DNA of 64,000 nucleotides from Anthoceros angustus. Taxonomy: Eukaryota > Streptophyta > Anthocerotopsida > Anthocerotales > Anthocerotaceae. The DNA lies in assembly GCA_010909165.1 (NCBI GenBank), contig VJWM01000301.1, positions 1 through 64,000 on the forward strand, read 5' to 3'. The notes under the pieces are model-generated. The model saw only the letters and a list, made by a program, of their open reading frames with translations. It was not told the origin of the DNA and did not search any database. Of the stretch, positions 36,601 to 48,489 are shown one piece after another; position 1 is the stretch's first letter, and each line of letters begins with the position of its first letter. Both the position numbers and the translations under genes were made by a program.

Positions 36601-39200
36601 TATGAAAGTAAAAGCAGGAGTCGTCAACTAAAACCTAAACACGATTCTAGATGAATGTCGTGGAATGACGTGCGTGCATTTGGGCGATCTCCCTTTAATT
36701 CGATTTCTCCTTGGCAATTCGGGATCTCCGTCGCCATCTCCCTCCTCCTCCATTGGATTTTCCACTTCTTGCTGCTCCATCCTGCACTTCTTCAAAGCCG
36801 AGAACCAACATTGACGGAAGGGTTAGGAGTAGGAGTGGTGGAGGTGGCATGGGAGTACTGGACATTTCTTGAAGGTCTGGTAAGTTTTGAGCCAGTGTCA
36901 CGGACAAGGAGGAAGCAGCTGCCTTCTTGCCTATCATCTTTCTCAAAAGGTCCTGCGTGTGCACATAAGCCCTTCTGGTGGCCCTTGTTCTCTCATCCCC
37001 TAAGAGGAGGTGGTGGTGACTTGAGCAGTCGGTGTTCGCTTCTCCACGGCAGCGGCACGAGCTCCTCGGCGCCGCAGGGATGCTACGCCTCAGCGCGACT
37101 CCTCCACGGCATCGGGAGGCTGCTCCTCCTCCACAGCATTAGGAGGCTGCTCCTCCACGGCATCGGGAGGCTGCTCCTCCAGCATCGGAGGAGGCGCTTG
37201 TTCTCCACCGCATCGGTGGATCGCTTTCCTACCACACACAAGTGAGAAAAGAAAAGCCATCGTTTAGAGCTCATTATCATCACCGACCCTAGAGCTTCGT
37301 AACTAGTTGAAGGGCGGTGATTCAAACGAGGTGCGATCTGCGCTTGGACAAAGCCGTTGATGCACAACTCACATTTCGAGTGGCGGCCGGAGCGGCTTCC
37401 GCTCCTTTGAGACGCCCTCCCGCTTCTTTGCCTTCACGGTGGCCCCATTTTTCGCACGCTAGGCTTGTCGACAAGCGGAAGCGGCTCCTTGGCTTGCGCT
37501 GTCTACTAAACCCAACCAAGCCGTTAGGCGGATCCTTCCACCACGGCATCCACCGTCCCCACCACTAATCTTTGTTGGCCAAAGTCTTGTTTCCTTATCG
37601 CGTTACGCATGACAAACCAACCCAACCGCACGCGTGTAGTGCGCACCATCTACATTGCAAGGTGGTTGGGGTTAGTAGAAAGGCGCTTAGCAACCTTTGC
37701 CCGTAAGTGCGTGCCCTAAAAAGCACCAAGCATAAGAGATTGGGGATGCACACAAACCTTCTTGATCCAAGGAATTCAATTTTAAGCCCTAATTGTGTTG
37801 TAGTCGATCACTAACTAAACACGAGCTTGTGTGTAGTCACTAACTAAACACCATGTGCCGTTGTTAGAGCTTGTGCGCAATACACGTGTCTGATGCCGAC
37901 CAAGATCTCGGCGTAGAGAGAGGCGGACTCAACATATGTGCTGCCGCTAAGCAAAGTCGGGCAATCTCTCTCGATCAAGCAATCCTTGAAGCTGCCACCG
38001 CAAAGCCAAGTCGACAATCTTAAGCAAACACGGTGCGGGCCTTGTGTACGGATGGACGTCAAATTCGCTCGTGCTTCTTCTTCCTGCTTTACAAAGCCTT
38101 CCGCACTTCTCATGGCCTTCCCGCTTCTAAAATGTGCAGAGGCATGGTTGGCTTGCTTCGCTTCTCTCAAACACATAGACTCTCACACACGATGGCGGTC
38201 ATGGCCTCAATTACACTACATCTGGCTCCCACTCACACATCCCGATGGCAAGCCGGCTCTCACACCCGATGGCCCCATGGCCCTCAATTACACTAGCTAC
38301 ACAACTCTCACACACACCATGGCGGTGGCATGGCCCCAATTACACTAGCTACACAAGCTCCCCACCTCACATACCCGATGGCAAGCCTGGCCTCAAGTAC
38401 TCACAAGCTCCCCGTCACACACCCCGATGGCAAGCCGGTTCTCACACACCCCGAGGGCAATCGACATACGCTCTCAACACATACGTCAGTATGTAAACAT
38501 CTACTTGTATGACATGAACCCGCCTTGATTTGTGTGCAAGCATGTTCCGTCTTGGACAAGATCTTGCATGCATTGCCGCCTCACGCCATGTGCGTCACCT
38601 ACCTCGTGCTGGTGCTGGTGAGTTTGTAAACGACTTTGAAACTACTATTTGCAACGCTCCGTTGTTAAGTCGGAAGCGATTACCATTTACAACACACTCC
38701 GTAAAATTAGAAACTATTACTATTTACAACGTTCGTTCACTTTTACGTTCTAAAATCTCTAGTAGGCAAAAGTGGTACACATATGGAATATGGGGAAACT
38801 AAGAGACCTCTCTCTTCTACCGTGCTCGACTCTTCATTTCTCAAGAAAGGTCGGCCACGGGCGCTTAGGATCCGATGTCATGCGCTGATCCCCTACATTC
38901 TTGTGTACATACGTATCTGATTCACCTTAGTTCATGGTAGGCAAAGAAAGATGCTCACCTCACGGTGCCCAAGGTGGATCGAAATGGCTATGGAAATTTG
39001 TGCATGTTCACCGAGGGGTGGTGCTTTTTGAACATATGGTTGGAAAGAGGAGGTCATCACGGTAATTGTGGTGTTGAGAACATTTGGTCGATTTTCTTGT
39101 AATTAGAAATTCATAATAACAGAAAAACGCCAAAATGGGGCAAAAGGCGGCCTTACGGGTTAAGCATGCTCGGCTCCACGGCTGCACTGCGTGCAAAAGT
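36601..39200. other. Unassigned CACTA-internal DNA with short repeats
   Basis: A 196-codon plus frame (36655-37245) contains a short leucine/histidine repeat made by CTCCTCCACGGCATCGGGAGG units. I see no domain, so it is not called. Near 38170-38470 CATGGC/CCCGATGGCAAGCC and CAATTACACTAGCTACACA units recur. TTTACAAC motifs reappear at 38630-38760. Confidence 0.4.
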
Positions 39201-39257
39201 TCTCGGCTTCTTAGTGGCGAACACTTCGGGGCTTAGTTGAGAAAACTAGATTGCTAA

Positions 39258-39655
39258 CTAGCCGGTGGAGTGGAGCCGATGGACGTAACGGAATCCGCCG
39301 CCTCGAGAACCAAGTAATAAACTTGGGTGAGGTTTAGCGCGGGCCTGTCGTACACATACTCCGTGATGCTCGCACGTATTCACATCCCATCGTAACAATC
39401 CCTTCATAATCACACGCATGAATGCGACTTTATGTACTTGTTCCAACTCGGACAACTCAATTTGGAGCGGGTAGACATTTCTACCATGGGACAATGCACA
39501 TCAGCCATGTCATTGACCACCGTTGCAAACTCAAACACTTTTATCCTCCTTGATACTCCGGTGGCAAATAGCTCGTCATCCCGATCAAACTCAATGGACA
39601 CAATATTGGAGGAGTGGAAGAGGTCCCCATGCCGCAACTCGCAATTACCAAGGCG
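39258..39655 (-). pseudogene. Captured COP1 WD40-repeat fragment
   Basis: The minus strand reads RHGDLFHSSNIVSIEFDRDD, then ELFATGVSRRIKVFEF, VEMSTRSKLSCPSWNKYIK and, after a frameshift, DYEGIVT and WDV. These words match the start of the WD40 propeller of plant COP1 (also close to SPA proteins) in order. COP1 is the substrate-receptor part of a light-signalling E3 ubiquitin ligase. Only about 75-130 of roughly 650 residues are here, and small deletions (a lost Ser and Ala relative to the family) and frameshifts break it. It lies opposite in strand to the transposase and has no visible exon-intron start, so it looks like a gene piece carried in the CACTA element. Confidence 0.85.
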
Positions 39656-39699
39656 GCTGTGGTGAAAGCATATGAGTGATGAGGTTTTGATGGTGACCC

Positions 39700-41200
39700 A
39701 TGCAAGCCTACAAATAAAGCTTTAATGCTTCTTTCCTTTTGAGGGAAACCATTGGCATGAAAATGGCATGATATGACAAGCTGAGCCAGGCTGCTTAGCG
39801 TAGTGCTCCTCGGAGATATTTTGATGGCGGATAGAGGGATTGTATGGAGCGTAGCTATGTTGTCCCTTAGGTGCTTTCAAGGCTATTGCTTGGGACTCGT
39901 GCCCCTTTAATGTAAAAGATCCGGTGGGAATGAATAGAATAAGGGGCTATGGGGCAATGCTTCCTCGGCCATCCACTTGAGCCCGAGTCTTAAAACCTCG
40001 ATTCGCCCCTCCTTAAGCGGTCGCTAAAGAATTTAAGTCTTCTTGGCACTCATCATCATGCCGATTGTTGATGTTGCCCGATCAAGCGGGCTAGGCGGTA
40101 CCTAATGAGAGTTCAATCCTCGATCGCACACCGTCGCATTTCGAGGTTCCGCGTGCCGCCCACACCCACTCATACGAGCGGTTGAAAGACCCACATATGG
40201 TTTCTTTGACGCCATGGAGTTTGAGAGTAAGGGGCTCCTTGGGGCTGTCACTTTGTTCCTGTTTCCCCGAACTCGGTACACTATAGTTCTATAGCTGATC
40301 CGTTCCCAAGTCGACGGTTATGCGACTCAAAGTGAGCACACTTTGAGTGATTGTGTTGTCCGACCCGCGATTGTGAACTCGGTTGTAAACTCCGATTGTG
40401 TTAAGCGACCCGGCCGTCAAGTGCGTTTTGAGTAGCGATGGCGGTACAACTGGCGAGCGGAGAACCGGAGGTGATGGCGGACAACTGGCGGCGCCCGGCG
40501 CCGAGGACCTTCCGAGGTGGATCCCAGCGTCGAGGAGAGATGCGTGATGAAGAGGAGGTGATGCCTGAATTGTGCAAACTTTGACCCTTGTGACAAGGGT
40601 TGTGTAACATTGCGTCCGCTTCCTAGCCTTCCTCGGAGAAAGAGAAGGGTCCCACCCTTCCGGATGGAACTCGTCCTTGTTTTTTGGTCACATGCTTCCA
40701 CGCCTTGATCACGAGCTATCATCACAGTTGGTACTACTCTCGATCCGTGGTCTCCAAGGGCTTACTTTTGAAGAAAGCGGAACTCGGATGACTCGACTGA
40801 GAAATCTGGATCTTGTGCCCGAACCTAATCATCTCCTTCTATCGTAAGTGTAAAAGTCTGAGTGATCTGTTTCTTTGCATGATAAATGCTAATAAGGTAG
40901 ATTTTGTTTGAGGGCTCAAGGTTTTAATCGGCATCACGAATGGAGCACGGGGAGCCACCTTGCTTTTGTGAAGACTATGCTCGATACGGACCGGGGCGGA
41001 TCGAGTGATAATGAACTCATCACAAATGTGGTTTCGTAGTCTACCCAAGTCACGCGAGGTTGGCAAAGACGATCGCCTATCGGGATGTAAAAGTCGCGAG
41101 CTTTTGATATAAAGTTGCTCACACATTTCACAATCTTGAGTCCCACGCAAATAAGGAAAGGCTTGCGCCCACCTTAAGTAAGCTAAGGCTATATCAATAG
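39700..41200. other. Unassigned CACTA-internal DNA
   Basis: Several broken frames on the minus strand, for example 41150-40839. None has a domain I recognise, and I see no repeats of note. Confidence 0.35.
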
Positions 41201-41317
41201 CACACTACGGTGCTTTACGAATGCTTTGCAAATTGCCCCAGCAAGCTTTAGCGCTTTGGACCGCACTTGTAAGAGCGCTTTGCGGTTTCGCGGCATCGAT
41301 AGAGGCCAAGCCGCCTT

Positions 41318-41816
41318 CCATTGTGCGTGTGAGGGCCTTCTCATAGCAAGGGTCAGCCATCCGCGATGCTAGATAGCTACAAGTCCGCTGGGTCGGTGCT
41401 CTTTGCAAAGCGTTTTGAGTATTGTCGGTTGCATGCAATTGCTCATGATTAGAATTGGCTGCTGCGAGTGCGTTGCAAATGTTGCTGCGAGTGCGTTGAT
41501 AAGCGTTGATAAGAGAGCGTTGCAATTTTAACGCCTCGTGTTGTAAAGCGCTTTGGATTGACCGCCTAATAAGCACCCAGTAAGAGGCCTTTCTCTTGTC
41601 CTACTAACCATCCACTACATAGCTAGAAGGGCCTTCCATCGCGTGCGAGGGCCTTCTAGTAGCAAGGGTCAATAAAAACGGTGCACACCTAAATCGACCA
41701 TCCGGATGCTAGATAGCTACAAGTCCGTTGCGGCAGTCTATGCTCTTTGTAAAGCGTTTTCAGAGTATCGCGTTATCGAAGTTGCATGGAATTGCTCTAG
41801 ATTAGAATTGGCTCGA
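41318..41816. repeat. Imperfect direct repeat pair, about 150-190 bp
   Basis: 41318-41463 and 41629-41816 share CCTTCCAT, GAGGGCCTTCT, AGCAAGGGTCA, GATGCTAGATAGCTACAAGT, GCAAAGCGTTTT/GTAAAGCGTTTT and TTAGAATTGGCT in order. The second copy carries an insertion near 41665. Confidence 0.75.
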
Positions 41817-41899
41817 TTTATGCGGTTACGCTTTCGAATCGGAGGTTGGAGCGAGGGGCCAGCAAAGCACTTCATACTGAAAGGTAGCCTCTGCACTTT

Positions 41900-42460
41900 C
41901 CAACGTGCTCAGTGAAGACAGGGCAAGTGTTGTCGAGCTTAAGCTAACCCACGATCATTGTTGAGGTAGGTCCTTATGGATCGCTCGTAGATTTAAGCGC
42001 CCAAATATCCAATATATTTTCCAAAAATGTTGGTGCAAAGAGTGCAAGGCGAGTTCGAGCTAACCAAATCGTAAACATTTGCGCAAGAATGGACCTTACC
42101 TCCACAGAATGAAGTCCCGGTGGAGAACCGCAAGGAGATGAAGAACGAGGAGGAGAAGGAGGACGAGGAGAAGAACAACGAGGAGGAGAAGGAGGACGAG
42201 GAGAAGGAGGAGGAGGAGAAGAAATAGCGAGAACAAGGAGAACCACCCGTAGCCCTGGCGTGAGTTGCAATCCTTTTCTTCTATGCTAGGAAATAAACTA
42301 ATGAAGTAATTATGGAGCCCTTTTCTTCTATGCTAGAAAATACAATAATAAAGCAATTATATAATATTATCTATAGAATAATTCGATGTGGCATACTAAT
42401 TGTGGTAAGTATGTTTGTCTTGTTATATTAAAGGTAGTTTAATTATTCATATGTGTAATT
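41900..42460. other. GAG-rich stretch and AT-rich spacer ahead of the SET fragment
   Basis: At 42121-42228 the plus strand is an almost pure GAGGAGAAGGAGGACGAG run that would encode Glu/Lys/Asp up to a stop. The remainder is AT-rich. It may be an acidic linker of a degraded protein, but there is no further support. Confidence 0.4.
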
Positions 42461-43290
42461 ATGGTTGTTTTTTATAGTTGGAAGGAGTTTTATTTGCATG
42501 TTATAACAAGTCTGAACGTAGGAGTGGACACATGGCTTTGCGGTGTAGGAAAACCTTTGGATGGAAAGGGGGCGCGGACCCTTTATTGCACCTCCTTATC
42601 ATCCAAAAGAGGGGAAGATCCAAAGTCTCATGATGCTATTGTTTTATACAAGCATCTTTTGAAAGGCGTGTACCCTAGAGAATGGGGAATGTGGGAGAAG
42701 GGACCTATTCCTATTAACAAGTCATTTCTATATTGGGGCGAAGGTGGATAGTGAAGGAGGCAACAAACCCGGCCATGGGGTTGGGTTTATTTTCCATGGA
42801 GAAAATCGTAGTGAGAAAAGATAATGTGAATGGAGTTCCTTTGTTTGTGTTTGGGGTCCAAAGTATACACAGGAGAATATAACAAGATAGTGAACTACAA
42901 CAGTTAATTTCCAAGTATGCATTGACTTTCAATAGACTCCGGTAAAGATGTTAATGATGGCCCAATTGAGTACCTCGATGGGCATGTTGCATATGGGAAT
43001 GTGGCGGGATATATGAATAGTAGTAGTGGAAATATCGCAATCAAGCAAAATTGCATTTGGGAAGAAAGGTCGGATGGGCATGAGCTACTAAGTGGCGACC
43101 ATCTTGATTGGATTTGCACTTGGGCGGTGAGGACCATTAATGCTGGGAAGAGTTGTTTGTTGATTACAATTGGTATAACGAACCATTTGAAGCCAAAAAG
43201 GCCGTGCGAAGAGTACATAGACACATTAAATTACGGATGGAGTGGAAGAAATTGAAGGCAAAGTTGATGCACGAGGATGTGGAATAGTTT
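42461..43290 (+). pseudogene. SET-domain fragment next to the transposase
   Basis: Across three shifted frames the plus strand gives words in SET-domain order: GLGLFSMEKI (42775-42806), YTGEYNKIV (about 42865), then YLDGHVAYGNVAGYMNSSSG with N-CIWE after it (42972-43060), and ELFVDYNWYNE (43148-43182). GNVAGYMNSS sits where the family has its N-x-x-N/H-S segment, and the GEELxxDYxW tail is split by one missing G. SET domains methylate lysines, usually on histones. Stops and frameshifts show it is not functional. Whether it is a captured host gene or a former part of the element's own protein is open. Confidence 0.7.
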
Positions 43291-43539
43291 TTGTTGTAGG
43301 ATGTAGAAGAGTTGATGTTGAGGGTCTTGTACCTTGTGTATATTGACTATATCGCAACAAAACAATTAGTATATCTGTCGACTTGACTTCTTAACCTTTT
43401 AGTTTTGCATGTTGTTCAATATTTCCTTAATAATAGTGGTTATACTAAAGTTATTAAATTATAATATAATTTTTCTATATAGTACTACAATATTTTATAT
43501 ACTTATTTGATATTTTATTTTGTGCGTGTGATTGAATAA

Positions 43540-45780
43540 TCAGTTGAAGAGGAACAAGATTTTATTGAGGTTGATGATCATTTTGAGGTTGATGAAGAAC
43601 ATGTCAACATTCATCCCGACGAACAAGTGACCATAGAGTTGGTGGAGGCACTTGGTGGGGTTTCGCATCGCGAAATGACTAAAGACAGTCGATTCCTTGC
43701 ACGAGGAATTAAAGGCGATGCACCAACTACGCCTCTATGGGTTGGAGCCGAGATAAGTTTATTGGCATTCATTTTATTGTTATTGAACATCCAAAGGCAT
43801 GGCTGGTCGGATGCATCTTTGAATTCAATTTTATCATTACTAGGCAAATTAGGCCTCCCATTGGCAACAAGTTGCCAAAAGTAGGGCTGAAATTAAAAAG
43901 ATGCTTAAGGGTTTGGCCTAACATATACATCCATACATGCTTGTCAAGATGATTGTATGTTGTTCACAGTTTTAATTGCTATTCGCAAGATGTGTGGGAA
44001 ACATAGGTATCGAATTGACACGAAGAACGAGCGTGTGCAGTTAAGCTACTTGATATTTTCCATTGATTCCTAGATTGAAACAAATGTTTAGATGTCCGGA
44101 GCTAGCAAGTATGATGTCATGGCACGCCACAAATAAGTCTAATGATGGGATTATGCGGGTCCCATCGATAGCTATGCATGGGAACATGTGGACAACACTT
44201 ATCCGAGTTTGCTAAGGAGGCGCCGTTCGATTAGGACTTGCTACGGATGGGATTAATCCTTTGGGCACCAAAGTTCTAAGTATTCTATATGGCCTGCTTC
44301 TTATCAATTATAACGCCTCCTTGGTTATCTATCAAGAATGGGCATATATTGTTGTCAATGATTATTCCCGGTCAAGTAAAGATGCGGATATATATTTCAA
44401 CCACTCATCGAAGAGTTGAAGATGCATGGGAGGAAGGTGTGGTCGTACAAGATGCTTCTATGGCTATTGGAAATGCTCAAAGACAATTTAAATTGAAGGC
44501 CTTATTGTTGTGGACGATGCATGATTATCCGGATATTCTTTCACTTCTAAAATGCAAACAAAAGGGAAGCGGGCATGTCCAATATGTTGGGACAAATTAG
44601 AAGCAAGAAAGTCAATGTTCACAAACAAAATGACGTATGATAAGAATTTTAGAAAATTTTACCGAGGAACACAAGTTTAGAGTGGAAGAGCGGGATTCAT
44701 TCAATGGAAAGGTGAGATGGAAATTATTCATCCGGACTATGCACCAACTCCGGAGGATATTATGATCGAAAGCTTTAACCGGAAATATGCAAAAGACAAT
44801 GGTGAAGACAGCCACAGGGTGTTACTAGCGAGCCTTCAATTTTGGGAGCTTCCATCTGGGAGGTATGTATGCATGCATATGGGGTCTTGCAAGTATTACC
44901 TTTTCAAGAATATTTTAATTATATTATTGGTAGCATCGGTAGGTAGACTAATAGCTATTCATGAAGGTTAACTTTTAGTCATGCTATTTGGTGGTTGCGA
45001 TATTGTTGTCAATGATTATTCACGGTCCAAGCAAGTCAAGATGCGGATATATATTTCAACCACTCATCGAAGAGTTGAAGGTGGGAGGAAGGTGTGGTCG
45101 TACAAGATGCTTCTATGGCTATTGGAAATGCTCAAAGACAATTTAAATTGAAGGCCTTATTGTTGTGGACGATGCATGATTATCCGGATATTCTTTCACT
45201 TCTAAAATGCAAACAAAAGGGAAGCGGGCATGTCCAATATGTTGGGACAAATTAGAAGCAAGAAAGTCAATGTTCACAAACAAAATGACGTATGATAAGA
45301 ATTTTAGAAAATTTTACCGAGGAACACAAGTTTAGAGTGGAAGAGCGGGATTCATTCAATGGAAAAGATGGAAATTATTCATCCGGACTATGCACCAACT
45401 CCGGAGGATATTATGATCGAAAGCTTTAACCGGAAATATGCAAAAGACAATGGTGAAGACAGCCACAGGGTGTTACTAGCGACGAGCCTTCAATTTTGGG
45501 AGCTTCCATCGGAGGTATGTATGCATGCATATGGGGTCTTGCAAGTATTACCTTTTCAAGAATATTTTAATTATATTATTGGTAGCATCGGTAGGTAGAC
45601 TAATAGCTATTCATGAAGGTTAACTTTTAGTCATGCTATTTGGTGGTTGCGAGATATTGTTGATCGACACTTATTTGATATCATGCACATTGGAAAGAAT
45701 GTAAGTCAGATTTTGGCACACATATGTGGGAATCAAGATTCCCTTGGTAGTCGAGAGATCTTGAGTATTCAAATACCAAA
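43540..45780 (+). pseudogene. CACTA transposase, tnp2 family, broken and partly duplicated
   Basis: Plus-strand words follow tnp2 order: PLWVGAEISLLAFILLLLNI with RHGWSDAS (43730-43815), SMMSWHATNKSNDGIMRVPS (44110-44165), RLGLATDGINPLGTK (44230-44275), LLSMIIPGQVK (44352-44384), KALLLWTMHDYP (44497-44533), then FDIMHIGKNV (45675-45704). The enzyme would cut and join the CACTA ends. At least six frame changes or stops occur, and a 654-bp internal duplication repeats the middle. The acidic lead-in at 43540-43640 may be its N-terminus. Confidence 0.85.
44346..45653 (+). repeat. Tandem duplication of about 654 bp inside the transposase
   Basis: 44346-44999 and 45000-45653 are nearly identical, differing by a few short indels (for example CGAGCC versus CGACGAGCC, and loss of ATGCAT in copy two). 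Both outer breakpoints carry ATATTGTTG, so a 9-bp microhomology probably seeded the event. The duplication alone disables the transposase. Confidence 0.92.
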
Positions 45781-46024
45781 CAAGATTGGTGGCCCCATGC
45801 GAGGCCATCGCTGGAAGGAGACAAAGAGGCCAAAACATTGTAAATGGGGTGCAAGGTAACGCAAAAACTGGCGAACCAGGACGGACATTTATAACGGCCA
45901 CAGGTTCTTGGACATGGCAGCAAAAGAGGCGAATGTATGCTAATGCAGAGGAAAAATTGAGAACAAGGATTTGCAGCATTCTCCTCGGTATGGGTCAAAT
46001 TGAAGCGTTGTTTTCTAAAGGAAA

Positions 46025-46610
46025 GGGAATTTCGGTTAAAGTCTCATGATCATCACCATCATTACGGATTTGTGGCCAATTGTCTTGAAAGGATTAATAC
46101 ATCATGATGTTCACAAGGCTATATGTGATCTTGCCGAGCTATTCTGTGGCTTTGTTCAAAAGAAATTGCGAAGGATGAAATTCCAGCTATGAAGGTGAAA
46201 AGTGTGGAGATCATGTGTGTGTTGGAGAGGAATTTCCAACGACTTTTCGACAAGTCAAGTACATGTTGTTGTTCATCTTGTGCGGGAGGTTGAATTATGT
46301 GGACCAACTCGATATCGATGGATGTATTTCTTAGAAAGGCACATGAAAGTGTTAAAGGGACTTGTTCGAAAGCCCGACGAAGGTAGCATGGCTTTAGGAT
46401 ACTTAGCACAAGAGATAATGTTTTATAGCTCGAGTTCTTTGGAAATACACATGAAGAGGCACCAAGAGTGTGGAAATCAAGATGATGTCACCCAATGTGG
46501 GTGTTATTGCAAGGAATGGCAAAATTATGACCGAATGATGTGGAAATGCAAGATGAGGAAAGTGTTAGTGGAAAACTCAGTGTACTCAAAAATGGCGAAA
46601 AGTGTATGAC
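46025..46610 (+). pseudogene. Transposase DUF4218 region
   Basis: The start near 46045 gives a segment like the family's SHDCHVLMQRLLP region, with a frameshift. Next come CDLAELFCGF (46118-46150), then HLVREVELCGPTRYRWMYF (46276-46332), the strongest part, followed by RHMKVLKGLVRKPDEGSMA (46338-46394) and YLAQE. DUF4218 follows tnp2 in CACTA and related plant transposases. At least two frameshifts are present. Confidence 0.85.
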
Positions 46611-46689
46611 GGTATGACGAGCAACGCCCTTTTGCGTAATGGTTGATAGATGAAGTTATAGTAGCGAAGAAAGAAATGCGGTACAAACC

Positions 46690-47265
46690 TATGGGTTGGA
46701 TGTGAGCAATTGTCGAGGACCTCCTCAGGTGCGATCATATAAAATGATGTGGGCATATGGAAATCATATAAGGACTATAGATGCGAGATAGGGAAAGAAT
46801 ACATGTGATAGCATTATAAAACATCTATATAACATCTATATTCACATCGCGGGACACCGAACCTATTATAGCGATTTTCCCTATCTGGAAAGGTGGAAAA
46901 GATTTTGGAGGTGGACTTAGGGCCGTCTAAAAAGTAAATGTGTTGAAGGTGAGATGGTTCAAGGCTCAATGGAACAAAGAGCACATCAAAAGATACATCT
47001 CGTATGTTCATGGTTAACGATGTCATGTTATCCAATGATAAGTTGGAGGATGAGCCATTTGTACTAGTATCGGAGAAAGTGGAGCAAGTCTTTTGTATGA
47101 GAATTCTAAAATGCATGGAAAATTGTGGTGGGTACAAGCGCACGTGGAAGACGCATAGTACAAGGTGAGGCTCAAGACGAGGATAACATGAGTCAAGATG
47201 ATGAGGATGCGGATATCATAGGTGAGGATGATGAAGACAATGATAGCGTGAGCGATAATGACCAA
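46690..47265 (+). pseudogene. Transposase DUF4216 region and acidic tail
   Basis: Near 47010-47100 a plus frame reads NDVMLSNDKLEDEPFVLVSE, followed by KVEQVFC, matching the DPFVLASQAxQVFY signature of DUF4216. After it comes an Asp/Glu-rich tail to the stop at 47266. The domain is the usual C-terminal partner of DUF4218 in CACTA transposases. The upstream half is poorly preserved. Confidence 0.7.
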
Positions 47266-47299
47266 TGAGTTACATAGTAGAGTTGGAGTAATAGACTTG

Positions 47300-47980
47300 T
47301 TATGTGGAAAGGAGAAGGCGGGGAAGGGAGATGATAGAGGGATAAGGAGTGGGAGACGATAGAGGGATAAGGAGTGGAGAGGGTGGGAGGATAGATAAGG
47401 AGTGGAGGGTGGGAGGATAGATAGGTAATTGATAGGTTGAAAAATATTTTAAAGCTTTTCTTATAAGTATAAAAAGTATCCCAAGTCTTAAATATTTCAC
47501 TTATTTAATTATAATTATGGTGAGTACAAAGCGTCGTGGAAGACGGGTTCGGTTTAAGGGTTTACGACACCAAAGCATGACCGATTGTTGCGATACGTGG
47601 TTGCTGCGCCAATTTCGATGATCGACCTCTTGGCTTCTTGGTAGCGATGATGAAGCACTAGAATTGGGCCACAAATCAATCTCTTTTCTTTGAGTGGTAT
47701 CGATCTTGGCTTGCCTCGGCGGATCTGGAAAGAGTAAAGAAGACAGACGTTGATGATTTCTCACACACCCCTTTGTTCCCAGCCTCAAGCGGTGCCTCAG
47801 CGAGCCAAGGCCGCTGGCTTGTCCACATGGAAAACCTGCAGAGCCTTCGGACCATTGTTGAGGACACATAGTAAACAAGGTGAGGACATAGCCCGCTTGC
47901 TTCACAAGATGGTTGTGATACAAGTCTCCCGTTTCGTCGCCATGCGAACAAGTGGCGCCATCTGGCGGCTTGGGGTTCCC
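47300..47980. other. Unassigned CACTA-internal DNA
   Basis: A short purine-rich repeat (GATAAGGAGTGG...GGTGGGAGGATAGATA) at 47340-47425 is followed by sequence with no recognised domain. The 169-codon minus frame 48010-47501 shows nothing known. Confidence 0.35.
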
Positions 47981-48354
47981 TGATGTAGGGAAGTTGTCCC
48001 GCCTACTCAAATTGGCTAAGTACCTCGAGAGGTGTGCGAATCCTCCTTCCGGGTTTTGGAGAATAAGGACAAATTTTGGACACTCAGAGGGGCAGCCGCC
48101 CTCGTTGGATCATCTTATGGAGGAGGAATGGGAGCACCATGGATGTGGTCTTGGCGAGTGGGGATAAGCTGTTTCTTGATTCAAGAATCTTGGTTCTCTC
48201 TGGTTACATCCATCATATGCTATGATGGGCTATTGACAACGACCCCCTACATGGATCGTCTTAATTGGCAAGTGGGGATGTCTTGATTTCAAAGAACCTC
48301 GGTTTAGTCTTCACTATGATGGACAACTAGTGGTGATTCCTTTTTGTAGTCTTG

Positions 48355-48480
48355 CTTGCTTTGTCGGGATATGGTGACATGGAATGCCCTTATGGGTACA
48401 GCAAGGGCTCGGCTGCTGGAGAATGTAGTGGTGGGCACCTACACGGTGGACATGTATGCAAAATTTGGTGGAAAATGCGC
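48355..48480 (+). pseudogene. PPR-repeat fragment 1
   Basis: DMVTWNALMG (48369-48398) and VVGTYTVDMYAKFGG (48429-48473) are the diagnostic words of plant PLS-type pentatricopeptide repeat proteins, which bind organellar RNA. The two words are closer together and in different frames than in a real repeat, so sequence has been lost. It abuts the P450 fragment on the other strand. Confidence 0.65.
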
Positions 48481-48489
48481 AAGTTTTGG

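Noticed and set aside
36655-37245. 196-codon plus-strand frame
   Set aside because: No domain, internal short repeats, and located in transposon filler. Not supportable as a gene.
37834-37850. AGTCACTAACTAAAC as an alternative CACTA left end matching the AGT right flank
   Set aside because: Sequence after CACTA does not resemble either terminus, and no TTTACAAC cluster follows directly.
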